Assembly: GCF_024753255.1 (NCBI RefSeq)
Contig: NZ_JANUHA010000006.1
Span: 124,001 to 188,000, forward strand
Source: Massilia agri
Lineage (GTDB): Bacteria > Pseudomonadota > Gammaproteobacteria > Burkholderiales > Burkholderiaceae_D
Length of the DNA: 64,000 nucleotides
Reading direction: 5' to 3'
The notes beneath the pieces are model-generated. The model saw nothing but the letters and a program-made list of their open reading frames with translations. It made no database searches and was not told the DNA's origin. Every line of letters starts with the position of its first letter. The stretch's first letter is position 1. Below, piece by piece: positions 17,367 to 26,071 of this stretch. Made by a program: the position numbers and the translations under genes.

Positions 17367-17516
17367 TCAACACAGCCAAGTGTACTGGGCTGTTGCCGTC
17401 AAAGCAACTTGAGGGTCCCAGGCACTATCGCCGCCAATTGGATTGAGGTGATACCGGCGTGTGGCTTTTGCGCCAAGCCCCTGATTTTGCTGTTGTTTGG
17501 AAACGTCTGATGGCAT
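17367..17516 (-). CDS. Possible 49-residue open frame or remnant
   Basis: A short minus-strand frame (MPSDVSKQQQNQGLGAKATR at its start, then RYHLNPIGGDSAWDPQVALT) whose composition looks protein-like, ending at TGA 64 bp before the 98-residue gene. No ribosome binding site is visible. It may be a degraded gene or part of the same island; weakly supported. Confidence 0.25.
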   Translation of the reverse strand: MPSDVSKQQQNQGLGAKATRRYHLNPIGGDSAWDPQVALTATAQYTWLC

Positions 17517-17558
17517 ACTTGTGTTGTTCAATCAACCACGCTTGCTTTTCAGAACTAC

Positions 17559-18416
17559 ATGCGCCGCTCACCCCGTTTCCTGCTGGCCGCCTGCCTCCTG
17601 GTTTCGGCCACGGCCCAGGCCGCCAAACAGGACAGCATCACCCTGTGCTTCGAGCGCCAGGACGTGCGGCCCTGGCGCACCCTGGATGGCGGCGGACTGA
17701 ATTTCGAGCTCCTGAACGAGGTCGCGCGGCGCACCGGCATCACCTTCGACTACCAGAGCATGCCCTGGAAGCGCTGCCTCGAACAGCTGCGCTCGAACCA
17801 GGTCGACGGGGCCTTTGCCGTCAGCTTCACCCGTGATCGCATTGGCCTGGGCGCCTATCCCGGCGTCGTGCCGAATACGGGTGCGGCGGTTGCCGACCCG
17901 CAGGCCGACCCGAACAAGCGCATGCATACCGACACCTATGTGCTGGTGCGCCGCCGAGGCAGCGCGCTCGACTGGGACGGCAAGACCTTCCGCAATCTCG
18001 ACGGGCGGATCGGCTTCCAGCTCGGCTACTCGGTGGGCGACTTCCTGCGCCTGCAGGGCGTGGCGCTGGACGAGGGCAGCCAGCGCCCTGACGAACTGGC
18101 CGAGAAGCTGATCGCCGGACGCCTGGCCGGCGCCGCGATGGGCGGAGGCGACGCCATCCGCATGCTGCGCGGACCGCTGGGCAGCAAGCTCGAGGTGCTG
18201 CCGGTGCCGCTGGTCGAAAAACCCTACTACCTGGTGCTGTCGAACTCCTGGGTCACGCGCAAGCCCCAGCTGGCCGCGACCCTGTGGGACGCGATCGAGC
18301 AGGTGCGCACCAGCCCCGGCTACCGCCAGCGCGAACGCGACTATGCCGCGGCCGCGCGCCGCAAGCGGGTCGATACCGGCCTCGCCGCGCAGGCCAAGGG
18401 CGGAGGCAGCCATTAG
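17559..18416 (+). CDS. Periplasmic solute-binding protein (SBP_bac_3-like)
   Basis: 285 residues. Signal peptide ([21 protein letters not shown]), then a two-lobed amino-acid-type substrate-binding domain: [39 protein letters not shown] and [18 protein letters not shown] match the family layout. No transport permease lies nearby. Instead the stop codon abuts a hybrid histidine kinase gene, so the protein more likely binds a ligand and presents it to the kinase sensor domain than feeds a transporter; this is inference from context. First gene of a three-gene signalling cassette. Confidence 0.85.
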   Translation: MRRSPRFLLAACLLVSATAQAAKQDSITLCFERQDVRPWRTLDGGGLNFELLNEVARRTGITFDYQSMPWKRCLEQLRSNQVDGAFAVSFTRDRIGLGAYPGVVPNTGAAVADPQADPNKRMHTDTYVLVRRRGSALDWDGKTFRNLDGRIGFQLGYSVGDFLRLQGVALDEGSQRPDELAEKLIAGRLAGAAMGGGDAIRMLRGPLGSKLEVLPVPLVEKPYYLVLSNSWVTRKPQLAATLWDAIEQVRTSPGYRQRERDYAAAARRKRVDTGLAAQAKGGGSH

Positions 18417-18432
18417 CCGCCGCCGTCCGCGC

Positions 18433-21400
18433 GTGCGCCTGCTGCCGCGTCGCCTGGTCGAGAACTGGCGCCAGAACATCGTGTTCCGGCTCGGCGCCGG
18501 CATCGTGCTGGCGGTCGCGCTGTCCACCGGCGTCTACACGACGTATACCCTGCATACCCTGCGCATGGAGGCCGACGCGCGCCTGCAGGAGCGGGTCGAG
18601 CGCCAGGCCAATGTGCTGTCGCACGCGCTGGCGCGCCCGCTGTTCGACATCAACAGCGCCGCCGTGTCCTCGGTGGTCGACGCGCTCGGCGCCACCCCGG
18701 AAGTCCAGACCCTGCAGGTGCTGGCCCCCGACGGGACCCTGCTGGCGGCGCTCGGCAATACCGGCGAACATGACGGCGAGCCGGCGCTGCGGGTGCGGCG
18801 CCGCATCAGCTACAACGACGGCACCCGCGCCTATTCGGTGGGGGCGATCGAGCTGGCCTTCTCGCGCGCCCAGATCGACCAGGACCTGCGGCGCCAGATC
18901 GTGCACACGGCCACCGCCAACATCCTGCTCACGCTCGCCATCGTCGGCTGCGTGTTCGTGGTGGGGCGGCGCATGTCGCAGCCCTTCGCCGACATCCAGG
19001 ACGCGCTGGAGAAGCTCGCGCGCGGCGAGACCGACATCCGCCTGTCCGGCATCGGCCGGCGCGACCAGGTCGGGCGCCTGTCCTCGGCGGTGCGCAGCTT
19101 CCGCGACACCCTGAACCGCCTGCGCCAGGCCGAGCAGGTGACCAATGGCCTGCTGCGCGAGAAGAGCCGCATCGAGCAGCAGCTGCGCGAGCTGAACGAA
19201 GACCTGGAACAGAAGATCGCCGCCCGCACCGAGGAACTGACCCAGTCGAACCTGCGCGCGGAAGCGGCGAACGTGGCCAAGTCCGAGTTCCTCGCCAACA
19301 TGAGCCATGAGATCCGCACCCCGATGAGCGCCATCATCGGCATGGCCTACCTGGCGCTGCGCACCGACCTCAATCCAAAGCAGCAGGACTACGTCGGCAA
19401 GATCCACCGCGCCGCGCTGTCCCTGTTGGGGATCATCAACGACATCCTCGACTTTTCCAAGATCGAGGCCGGCAAGCTGGAAGTCGAGCAGGTCGCCTTC
19501 GACCTCGACGAGGTGCTGTGCAACGTCGCCAGCGTGACCAGCCAGCGCGCCGCCGACAAGCGCCTCGAATATCTGTTCCACGTGCCGCACTCGGTGCCGC
19601 GCCAGCTGGTGGGCGACCCGCTGCGCCTGGGCCAGGTGCTGATCAACCTGGTCAACAATGCGGTGAAGTTCACGCCCAGCGGCGAGCTGCAGCTGTCCTG
19701 CATCCCGCTGCGCGGGGCGGATCCTGGCCACGTGCGCCTGCGCTTCGCCGTCAGCGACACCGGCATCGGCATCGGCGAAGAGCAGCAGGCCAAGCTGTTC
19801 CGCGCCTTCAGCCAGGCCAACGGCTCGACCACGCGCGAGTACGGCGGCACGGGTCTTGGCCTGTCGATCTCGCAGCAGCTGGTAGGCCTGATGGGCGGTC
19901 GCATTGCGGTGGACAGCGAACCGGGCGCCGGCTCGACCTTCCACTTCGACCTCGATTTCGCCCTGTCCGGCCAGCCCGAATCGACCCTGGTGGCGCCGCC
20001 GGAACTCAATGGGGCGCGGGTGCTGGTGGTCGACGACAGCGTGCTGGCGCGCGCCGTGCTGCGCGAAGCGCTGGCGGCCCTGCCGCTGCGGGTCGAGTGC
20101 GCGTCCGATGCGCGCCACGCCGAAGGCGCGATCTACGCGGCCGACGCCGCGGGCGCCCCTTACCAGCTGGTGCTGACCGACTGCACCATGCCGCGCATGG
20201 ACGGCATCGATCTGGTGCGCCGCATCCGTGACAACACCGACCTGTGCCGCCCGCCGCTCACCGTGCTGGTGACGCCGTTCGGACGCGACGACGTGCAGGC
20301 CCGCGCCGAAGAGGCGGGCGTGAACGGCTTCCTGTTCAAGCCTTTCGTCGGCTCATCGCTGTCAAATACGCTCGCCGGCCTGTTCGCGCAAGCCCCGCGC
20401 GACGCTTTTGGCGCCGGCGTGGTGCGCCCTTCGCAGCATGCGGCGCGCGTGCTGCTGGTCGAGGACAACCTGGTCAACCAGCAGATCGCGCGCGAGCTGC
20501 TCGAATCGCAGGGCATCGACGTGGACGTGGCATCCAACGGCCAGCAGGCCCTCGACAAGCTGATGGAGGCCGGCCCGGACGGCTATCGCCTGGTGCTGAT
20601 GGACCTCGAGATGCCCCAGCTCGACGGCCATGCGGCCACGGTGCAACTGCGCAAGGATGCGCGCTTCGACGAGCTGCCCGTCATCGCCATGACGGCGCAT
20701 GCGCTGGCCGAGATCCGCGAGCGCTGCCTGTCCGAGGGCATGCAGGACTACATCACCAAGCCGGTCGAACCGGAGAAGCTCTACGCCACGCTGTCGCGCT
20801 GGCTCGGCAAGGCCCTGCCCACGCGCACCGCGCTGGCATCGAGCGAGACCGGACCGACCACCGCGGGCGAGCTGCAGCTGTCGAGCGTGACCGGGATCGA
20901 CGCCAGCTTCGGCCTGCGCAACGTGGGCGGCAACGGACGCCTCTACGTGGAGTTGCTGGACCGCTTCCGCGGCTCGCAGCGCGACGCCGGCTGCAGCATC
21001 CAGAGCGACCTCGATGCGGCGCGCCTGCGTGAAGTGGCGGTGCGCGCCCATACGCTGCGCGGCGTGGCCGGCAACGTCGGCGCGCGCGAGCTGCAGGCCC
21101 TGGCCCAGGAGATCGAGGAAGAAGCCGGGCGCGCGAACCCGGACCTGGCGCGCCTGGCGTCCAGCTGCACCGCCCTGCGCGGCAGCCTGGACGGCCTGAT
21201 GGACGCACTCGATACCTATTTCGCCAAGGCGGCGCCGAAGGAGGCGATCGCGCCGCCGGCGGGCAGCTCGGCGCTGGACGCGGCCAAGGCCGTGGCCCAG
21301 CTGGAAGCCTTGCTCGCCGAGTTCTCCGGCGAAGCCACCGACTTTTTCGACACGGTGCGCGGGCCCCTCGGGCGCCTGCTCGGCCCGGGCGCATTGGCGC

Positions 21401-21498
21401 GCCTCGAGGCCCACCTGTCGCGTTACGAATTCGAAGAAGCGCGCCTCGTGCTGGCCCAGTCGCACGGCGGCGCGTCATCCATTGCGGAACACATATGA
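18433..21498 (+). CDS. Hybrid sensor histidine kinase with two receivers and Hpt
   Basis: About 1021 residues. Membrane segment near 20-45, periplasmic sensor to about 160, second membrane segment, HAMP and coiled coil (to about 285), HisKA with phospho-His292 in SHEIRTPM, HATPase (GTGLGLS), degenerate-looking receiver 1 (Asp583 in [11 protein letters not shown], Lys in LFKPF), receiver 2 (Asp724 in LMDLEMP, YITKP) and an Hpt domain (His873 in AHTLRG). A multistep phosphorelay is therefore encoded in one protein. No ATG fits. GTG 18433 is chosen, but ATT 18412, 5 bp after GGAGG and overlapping the upstream stop, is a tempting alternative. Its last 4 bases overlap the HD-GYP gene (ATGA). Confidence 0.85.
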   Translation: MRLLPRRLVENWRQNIVFRLGAGIVLAVALSTGVYTTYTLHTLRMEADARLQERVERQANVLSHALARPLFDINSAAVSSVVDALGATPEVQTLQVLAPDGTLLAALGNTGEHDGEPALRVRRRISYNDGTRAYSVGAIELAFSRAQIDQDLRRQIVHTATANILLTLAIVGCVFVVGRRMSQPFADIQDALEKLARGETDIRLSGIGRRDQVGRLSSAVRSFRDTLNRLRQAEQVTNGLLREKSRIEQQLRELNEDLEQKIAARTEELTQSNLRAEAANVAKSEFLANMSHEIRTPMSAIIGMAYLALRTDLNPKQQDYVGKIHRAALSLLGIINDILDFSKIEAGKLEVEQVAFDLDEVLCNVASVTSQRAADKRLEYLFHVPHSVPRQLVGDPLRLGQVLINLVNNAVKFTPSGELQLSCIPLRGADPGHVRLRFAVSDTGIGIGEEQQAKLFRAFSQANGSTTREYGGTGLGLSISQQLVGLMGGRIAVDSEPGAGSTFHFDLDFALSGQPESTLVAPPELNGARVLVVDDSVLARAVLREALAALPLRVECASDARHAEGAIYAADAAGAPYQLVLTDCTMPRMDGIDLVRRIRDNTDLCRPPLTVLVTPFGRDDVQARAEEAGVNGFLFKPFVGSSLSNTLAGLFAQAPRDAFGAGVVRPSQHAARVLLVEDNLVNQQIARELLESQGIDVDVASNGQQALDKLMEAGPDGYRLVLMDLEMPQLDGHAATVQLRKDARFDELPVIAMTAHALAEIRERCLSEGMQDYITKPVEPEKLYATLSRWLGKALPTRTALASSETGPTTAGELQLSSVTGIDASFGLRNVGGNGRLYVELLDRFRGSQRDAGCSIQSDLDAARLREVAVRAHTLRGVAGNVGARELQALAQEIEEEAGRANPDLARLASSCTALRGSLDGLMDALDTYFAKAAPKEAIAPPAGSSALDAAKAVAQLEALLAEFSGEATDFFDTVRGPLGRLLGPGALARLEAHLSRYEFEEARLVLAQSHGGASSIAEHI

Positions 21499-22643
21499 AC
21501 GCAGCCTCGCAGCCGAAACCTGACAAACCGACGATCCTGATCGTCGACGACACGCCCGACAACATCATGCTGCTGTCGCGCCTCCTGAAGGACAAGTACC
21601 ACACCAAGGTGGCCAACAACGGCACGACAGCCCTGCAGGTAGCAAGCGCCACGCCCGACCTCGACCTGATCCTGCTCGACGTCATGATGCCGGGCATGGA
21701 CGGGTACGAGACCTGCCGCCAGTTGAAGAGCAATCCGGCCACCAGCGACATCCCGGTGATCTTCCTCACCGCGAAGAACCAGATCGAGGACGAGGCCATG
21801 GGCCTGTCGGTGGGCGCGGTCGACTACCTGGGCAAACCCATCAGCCCGCCGATCCTGTTCGCGCGCGTGAACACCCACCTGACCTTGCGCAGTGCGAGGA
21901 AACTCCTGCAGGAGCACAACCAGAACCTCGAGCGCATCGTGCAGCAGCGCACCGCCCAGCTGCTCCTGATGCAGGAAGCGCTGATCCTGGCGATGGCCTC
22001 GATGGTCGAGACGCGCGACGGCAAGGTTCACGAGAACAACGGGGGCAACCACCTGCGCCGCACCCAGCACTACATGCGCGCGCTGGCCCTCAAGCTGCGC
22101 AACCATCCGCGCTTCGCCGCCCATCTCACCGACGAGAACATCGACCTGCTGTACAAGTCGGCGCCGCTGTGCGACATCGGCAAGGTCGGGCTACCCGACC
22201 ACATCCTGCAAAAGCGCGGCAAGCTCGATCCGGAAGAGTTCGAGATCATGAAGCTGCACGCGGCCTACGGACGCGACACCATCATGCTGGCCGAGAAGCA
22301 CCTGGGCGGCTCGAACAGCTTCCTGATGTTCGCGCGCGAGATCTCCTACTCGCACCAGGAGAAATGGGATGGCAGCGGCTATCCGGAAAGCCTGAGCGGC
22401 GAAGAGATCCCGGTCTCGGCGCGCCTGATGGCGGTGGCCGACGTCTACGATGCGCTGATCTCGCGCCGCGTCTACAAGCCGCCCTTCAGCCACGAGCAGT
22501 CGCTGGAGATCATGCGCCAGGGCCGCGGCACGCACTTCGACCCGGACGTGCTGGACGCCTTCTTCGCGATCGAGGAGGAGTTCGCGCGCATCGCGCAGGA
22601 GTACCGCGACACGGAAGAAGGAGAGGGCGGATCAGGCGCCTGA
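21495..22643 (+). CDS. Response regulator with variant HD-GYP domain
   Basis: 382 residues. Receiver domain at 12-130 (Asp62 in [11 protein letters not shown]), coiled linker 135-165, HD-GYP domain 165-365. HD-GYP enzymes hydrolyse c-di-GMP with a metal centre. Here the HD motif reads C226-D227 in [12 protein letters not shown], and the usual HH pair reads H287-Q288 in [13 protein letters not shown]. Two metal-ligand positions are thus changed while GYP itself and the later ADVYDAL motif remain. The enzyme may be weak, altered or inactive. Its ATG overlaps the kinase stop codon (ATGA), so the kinase is the obvious phosphodonor. Confidence 0.9.
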   Translation: MNAASQPKPDKPTILIVDDTPDNIMLLSRLLKDKYHTKVANNGTTALQVASATPDLDLILLDVMMPGMDGYETCRQLKSNPATSDIPVIFLTAKNQIEDEAMGLSVGAVDYLGKPISPPILFARVNTHLTLRSARKLLQEHNQNLERIVQQRTAQLLLMQEALILAMASMVETRDGKVHENNGGNHLRRTQHYMRALALKLRNHPRFAAHLTDENIDLLYKSAPLCDIGKVGLPDHILQKRGKLDPEEFEIMKLHAAYGRDTIMLAEKHLGGSNSFLMFAREISYSHQEKWDGSGYPESLSGEEIPVSARLMAVADVYDALISRRVYKPPFSHEQSLEIMRQGRGTHFDPDVLDAFFAIEEEFARIAQEYRDTEEGEGGSGA

Positions 22644-22679
22644 GCGAAGGGATTGTCTGCGCGCGATCAATCGTGCGCC

Positions 22680-22709
22680 TTGGCACTGCGGGGGCAAATC
22701 GACTATATT
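22680..22709 (+). promoter_or_regulatory. Sigma-70-type promoter
   Basis: TTGGCA (22680-22685), 18-bp spacer, TATATT (22704-22709), 30 bp upstream of the ATG of the histone-like-tail gene. Both hexamers are close to consensus, rare in this GC-rich window. Confidence 0.6.
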
Positions 22710-22738
22710 GTTTAGCTTGTTGAACAATGGAGTCAGTA

Positions 22739-23218
22739 ATGCCCAGGAAGTCGGCCGCCATCCCGGCGGCAACCAGGACCGAGCGCGCCAAGGCGCCGGT
22801 CGGGGCCGCAGCCAGGCCGGCTGCGAAAGCAGCAGTCAAATCCGCGGCCAAGCCCGCAAACAAGCCCGCAGCAAAAACCCGGACGTCCATAAAAACCGCC
22901 GTGAAGGCTGCAGCCGGCGCCCTTGCCGCGCCCGCGGCGAAGCGCACGCGCAAGGCCGCGCAGCCCGCCGCCACGACGCCCGCGCCGCGCGACGCCGCGC
23001 GTCCGGTGCTGGTGCGCGACAGCTTCACCATGCCCGAGCAGGAATATGCGGTGCTTGCCGAGGTCAAGGGCGCCTGCCTGCGCGCCGGCATCGACGTCAA
23101 GAAGAGCGAGCTGCTGCGCATCGGTGTGGCCCTGCTGGGCCAGGTCGACATCGCCACCCTCAAGGCCGTGCTGGCCGCGCTCCCCCAGCTCAAGACCGGC
23201 CGTCCGCCTGCAGCGTAG
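22739..23218 (+). CDS. Protein with histone-H1-like Ala/Lys/Pro tail
   Basis: 159 residues. ATG 22739 is preferred over 22727 because GGAG stands 6 bp before it. Residues 1-95 are a low-complexity Ala-Lys-Pro tail (AAKPANKPAAKTRTSIKTAV) like eukaryotic H1 or bacterial AlgP/Hc1 tails. Residues 96-159 form a compact helical domain (FTMPEQEYAVLAEVKGACLR, IDVKKSELLRIGVALL, DIATLKAVLAALPQL) resembling small domains seen C-terminal to such tails in Betaproteobacteria. Nucleoid or DNA binding is likely from the tail but not proven. The stop codon TAG is part of repeat B copy 2. Confidence 0.7.
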   Translation: MPRKSAAIPAATRTERAKAPVGAAARPAAKAAVKSAAKPANKPAAKTRTSIKTAVKAAAGALAAPAAKRTRKAAQPAATTPAPRDAARPVLVRDSFTMPEQEYAVLAEVKGACLRAGIDVKKSELLRIGVALLGQVDIATLKAVLAALPQLKTGRPPAA

Positions 23219-23315
23219 GGTGGTCGGCTGTGCCGACCGCGCGTTCAACTCTCGGATGCGCAGAGGCTGAGCATGCGCTGGCTGGACGCGCGGTCGGCGA
23301 AGCCGACCACCCTAC
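23215..23315. repeat. Palindromic repeat family B, copy 2
   Basis: Starts GTAGGGTGG and ends CCACCCTAC. Left hairpin GGTCGGC-TGT-GCCGACC and right hairpin GGTCGGC-GAA-GCCGACC, each a perfect 7-bp stem with a 3-base loop. The TAG of the GTAG foot is the stop codon of the upstream gene (23216-23218), and the right end lies 12 bp from the end of the convergent HTH gene. Confidence 0.88.
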
Positions 23316-23326
23316 AAAAACCAAAC

Positions 23327-23614
23327 CTAATGGATCGAAGCGCTGGTCAGTTCCTTCAGTTCGCGGATCGGGATATTCGATTTTTCGTGCATGCGCAGGA
23401 GTATCGTCGCGCCCACATTGAGCTTGCGGTGGCGGATCTTGCTGATGATCGGGGGCTGCACTTCGAGGACGCGGCACAGCTCGGCATCGTTCTTCAGTTG
23501 CATGCGCTCGATCAGGGTGTCGAGCAGTTTGTTGGGCACGAAGCTGGATGGTTCGAGGGCGCGAGCCCGGTGCATTGCGGCGAGCATTTCCTGTTTTTTC
23601 TGTCGTACGCTCAT
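23327..23614 (-). CDS. XRE/Cro-like helix-turn-helix protein
   Basis: 95 residues. GGAGA 6 bp before ATG 23614 fixes the start. The C-terminal two thirds resemble a Cro/C1-type HTH: LDTLIERMQLKNDAELCRVL, EVQPPIISKIRHRKL (recognition helix) and ATILLRMHEKSNIPIRELKE. The N-terminal 30 residues are a helical extension. Probably a small DNA-binding regulator; the target is unknown. It is convergent with the histone-like-tail gene across repeat B copy 2. Confidence 0.75.
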   Translation of the reverse strand: MSVRQKKQEMLAAMHRARALEPSSFVPNKLLDTLIERMQLKNDAELCRVLEVQPPIISKIRHRKLNVGATILLRMHEKSNIPIRELKELTSASIH

Positions 23615-23793
23615 GTTGGTTCTCCAATATGAAAACATGGGTTCGGGACAGATCGACTGTTCTGGAAGAGCCCAGCCTCTTTCTTGTGCTAACGGATCGG
23701 TGGCGGGTCGTTGTGATATTACTACGGCTGCGTCACGCACGATTCACGATTCAGACGCAAAATTGTTTCCATTTGCGTCTTTCTCCGTGGAAT

Positions 23794-24447
23794 TTACGCT
23801 AATTTCAGTCCGGAGCGCGTCAGGAGCAGCACCTGGTCGGCCATGGCGGCCGCGGCATGCGAGTGGGTGACCATGATGGCGCCGGCGCCGCTCTCGCGGG
23901 TTTCCTGGCGCAGCAGATGGAGGATGCCTTCGGCGGTCTCGGGGTCGAGGTTGCCGGTCGGCTCGTCGGCCAGCAGCAGGGCGGGGCGGTGCACCAGGGC
24001 GCGCGCGATCGCCACGCGCTGCAGCTCTCCGCCCGAGAGCTGTCGCGGGAAGTCGGCGCCGCGGCCGCCCAGGCCGACGGCGGCCAGCATCTCGTCGGCG
24101 CGCCCCGCGTCCCGGCGGTTCAGGAGCAGCGGCAGGGCGACGTTCTGGCGCAGGGTAAGGTGGGGCAGCACGTGGAAGGCCTGGAAGATGAAGCCCATGC
24201 GGGTGCGGCGCAGCAGGGTGGCGGCATCGTCGTCGAGCGCCGCCATCGGCGCGCCGTCGACGATGACCTGGCCGCTGTCCGGCGTGTCCAGGCCCGCGAT
24301 CAGGTTCAGCAGGGTCGACTTTCCGACGCCCGATTCGCCCATGATGGCGACGAATTCGCCGGCCTTGAAGGTATGCGAGAGCCGGGCCAGCACGGTGCGG
24401 CCGCCGTAGGATTTGGTCAGTTGGTCGAGGACGAGCATGGCGGCCAT
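23794..24447 (-). CDS. ABC transporter ATPase (LolD/MacB/FtsE-like)
   Basis: 217 residues. Walker A GESGVGKST, Q-loop in FIFQAFHVLPHLT, signature LSGGELQRVAIARAL, Walker B LLLADEPTGNLD and H-loop VTHSHA. The 'ADEPTGNLD' and 'FQxxxLxPxLT' phrases place it in the MacB/LolD/FtsE branch, unlike the PhnC-like ATPase of the same operon. It is the last gene of the five-gene transporter operon (11 bp after the second permease), and no MacB-type permease follows. It may be a second ATPase for the two permeases or a bystander. GGGG lies just before ATG 24447. Confidence 0.85.
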   Translation of the reverse strand: MAAMLVLDQLTKSYGGRTVLARLSHTFKAGEFVAIMGESGVGKSTLLNLIAGLDTPDSGQVIVDGAPMAALDDDAATLLRRTRMGFIFQAFHVLPHLTLRQNVALPLLLNRRDAGRADEMLAAVGLGGRGADFPRQLSGGELQRVAIARALVHRPALLLADEPTGNLDPETAEGILHLLRQETRESGAGAIMVTHSHAAAAMADQVLLLTRSGLKLA

Positions 24448-24458
24448 TATCCCCGAGC

Positions 24459-25250
24459 TCAGCGCGTCAGCGCGCGCCGCAGCGCGAAGCTCGCAGCATC
24501 CACGGCCGCCACCAGCAGCAGCATCGCGATCACCACGGTCGCCGCGCTCTGCATCTGGAACAGCGACAGGTGGTACTTGAGCATCTGTCCCAGGCCGCCG
24601 GCGCCGACCACGCCCAGCACCGCGGCGGCGCGGATATTGTTCTCCCAGCGGTAGAGGCTATACGACAGCATCTGCGGCAGCGCCTGCGGCAGGGTCGCGT
24701 AGAGGAAGGCGGCGAGCGGCGCGGCGCCGTTGTTGCGCAGTGCGGCCTCGGGCTGCGGCTCGGTGTTCTCAAGCGCGTCCGCGAACAGGCGCCCCAGCAC
24801 GCCGCTCGTGTGCGCGGCCAGGGCCAGGGTGCCGGCAAGCGGCCCGAGCCCGGCCGCCACCAGCAGCAGGGCGGCCCACACCAGTTCGGGAATCGAGCGC
24901 AGGACGTTGAGCAGCACGCGCACCGGAACGCGCAGGGGCGCGCCAAGGCGCCCGCTGCCCGGCAGGGCGAGCAGCAGGCCGCCGATCACGGCCAGCAGGG
25001 TGCCGACCAGGGACATCGCGAGCGTCTCCCATAGCGCGACCAGGGTCTTCATCAGGAAGGCCGGCGCCATCTCCGGCGGCGAGAAGCCGGCCAGGAATTC
25101 GCCGGCCGAGGTGATGGCTTCCGGCGTGAAGAAGGCGGCCCACTGCAGGGGGAGGGAAGCAAAGCTGGCGACGACGAGCAGCAGCAGGGCGAGCAGCAGC
25201 AGCGGCGTGCCGATCGAGCGTGGTGGCGGAGGCGGCATGCCGGGCTTCAT
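24459..25250 (-). CDS. PhnE-like ABC permease, second subunit (putative selenium oxyanion)
   Basis: 263 residues with about six membrane helices and the binding-protein-dependent permease (EAA) loop ENTEPQPEAALRNNGAAPLA before LYATLPQALPQMLSYSLYRW. The YxWE-like RWENNIRAAAVLGVVGAGGLG ending is characteristic of the PhnE family of oxyanion transport permeases. ATG 25250 overlaps the stop of the first permease (ATGA), indicating coupled translation. It should form a heterodimer with that permease in the inner membrane. The substrate, selenate or a related anion, is inferred from the binding protein of the operon. Confidence 0.85.
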   Translation of the reverse strand: MKPGMPPPPPRSIGTPLLLLALLLLVVASFASLPLQWAAFFTPEAITSAGEFLAGFSPPEMAPAFLMKTLVALWETLAMSLVGTLLAVIGGLLLALPGSGRLGAPLRVPVRVLLNVLRSIPELVWAALLLVAAGLGPLAGTLALAAHTSGVLGRLFADALENTEPQPEAALRNNGAAPLAAFLYATLPQALPQMLSYSLYRWENNIRAAAVLGVVGAGGLGQMLKYHLSLFQMQSAATVVIAMLLLVAAVDAASFALRRALTR

Positions 25251-26071
25251 CCGAGCCTCCGGCGCAGCAGTTTCGAGACCAGGTCGGCCAGGGCCACCAG
25301 CAGCACGAACACGATCAGCATGGCCGAGACTTCACCGCCCGCCATCATCCTGGTGCTCTCGTCCATGCGCTGGCCGAGCCCCCCCGCGCCGACGAAGCCC
25401 ATCACCGCCGAGCCGCGGATCGCGCACTCCCAGCGGTAGACGGTATAGGACACCAGTTCGGCGCTCGATTCGGGCAGGGCGCCATACAGCAGCGCCGGCA
25501 GGCGTCCGCTGCCGTTGGCCAGCAGGCTGTCGAGGGCATGGGCGTCGCCCGATTCGAGGATCTCGGCATACACCTTGGCCAGCATGCCGGAATACGCCAG
25601 GGCGATGGCCAGCACGCCGGCGGTCGGGCCCAGGCCGACGATGCGCACGAAGAGCAGGGCCCACACGAGTTCCGGCACGCTGCGCAGCAGCACCAGCACC
25701 CAGCGCAGCAGCTGGCGCACGCCGCGCGCGACGGGGCGCATGCGGCCCGTGCCGAGCATCGACAGCGACAGGCGTTCGGTGATGACGAGGGTGGCGGGGA
25801 TGGCGCCCAGCAGCGCCAGGGTGAGGCCGGCGGTGGCGATGGCCACGGTCTGCCAGGTGTCCCGCAGGACCATGGCCAGGAACTCGGCGCCGTGCGCCGG
25901 ACGCAGGAAGTCGCTCAAGAAACCGCCCGCGGCCGCCAGGCTTTGCGGGTCGAACAGCAGCCAGGGCTTGAATTCGCTGGCGGCCAGCATCGGCCACAGC
26001 AGGAGCAGGCAGACGATGGTAGCGCTCACCCGGCCGCGCCAGGCCGGGTCCGGGTGCCGCACCGCCGTCAT
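25247..26071 (-). CDS. PhnE-like ABC permease, first subunit (putative selenium oxyanion)
   Basis: 274 residues, about six membrane helices. Same family signatures as its partner: LLRSVPELVWALLFVRIVGL, EILESGDAHALDSLLANGSG, LPESSAELVSYTVYRWECAI and GFVGAGGLGQRM. Its ATG (26069-26071) overlaps the stop of the PhnC-like ATPase by one base (TGATG), and its own stop overlaps the next permease start, so the operon is tightly packed. Two diverged PhnE-like permeases suggest a heterodimeric channel. Confidence 0.85.
   Translation of the reverse strand: MTAVRHPDPAWRGRVSATIVCLLLLWPMLAASEFKPWLLFDPQSLAAAGGFLSDFLRPAHGAEFLAMVLRDTWQTVAIATAGLTLALLGAIPATLVITERLSLSMLGTGRMRPVARGVRQLLRWVLVLLRSVPELVWALLFVRIVGLGPTAGVLAIALAYSGMLAKVYAEILESGDAHALDSLLANGSGRLPALLYGALPESSAELVSYTVYRWECAIRGSAVMGFVGAGGLGQRMDESTRMMAGGEVSAMLIVFVLLVALADLVSKLLRRRLG

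Noticed and set aside
18343..18432. ATG 18343 as the start of the hybrid kinase
   Set aside because: It lies deep inside the upstream gene, has no ribosome binding site and would add a low-complexity Arg/Pro/Ala stretch before the membrane segment.
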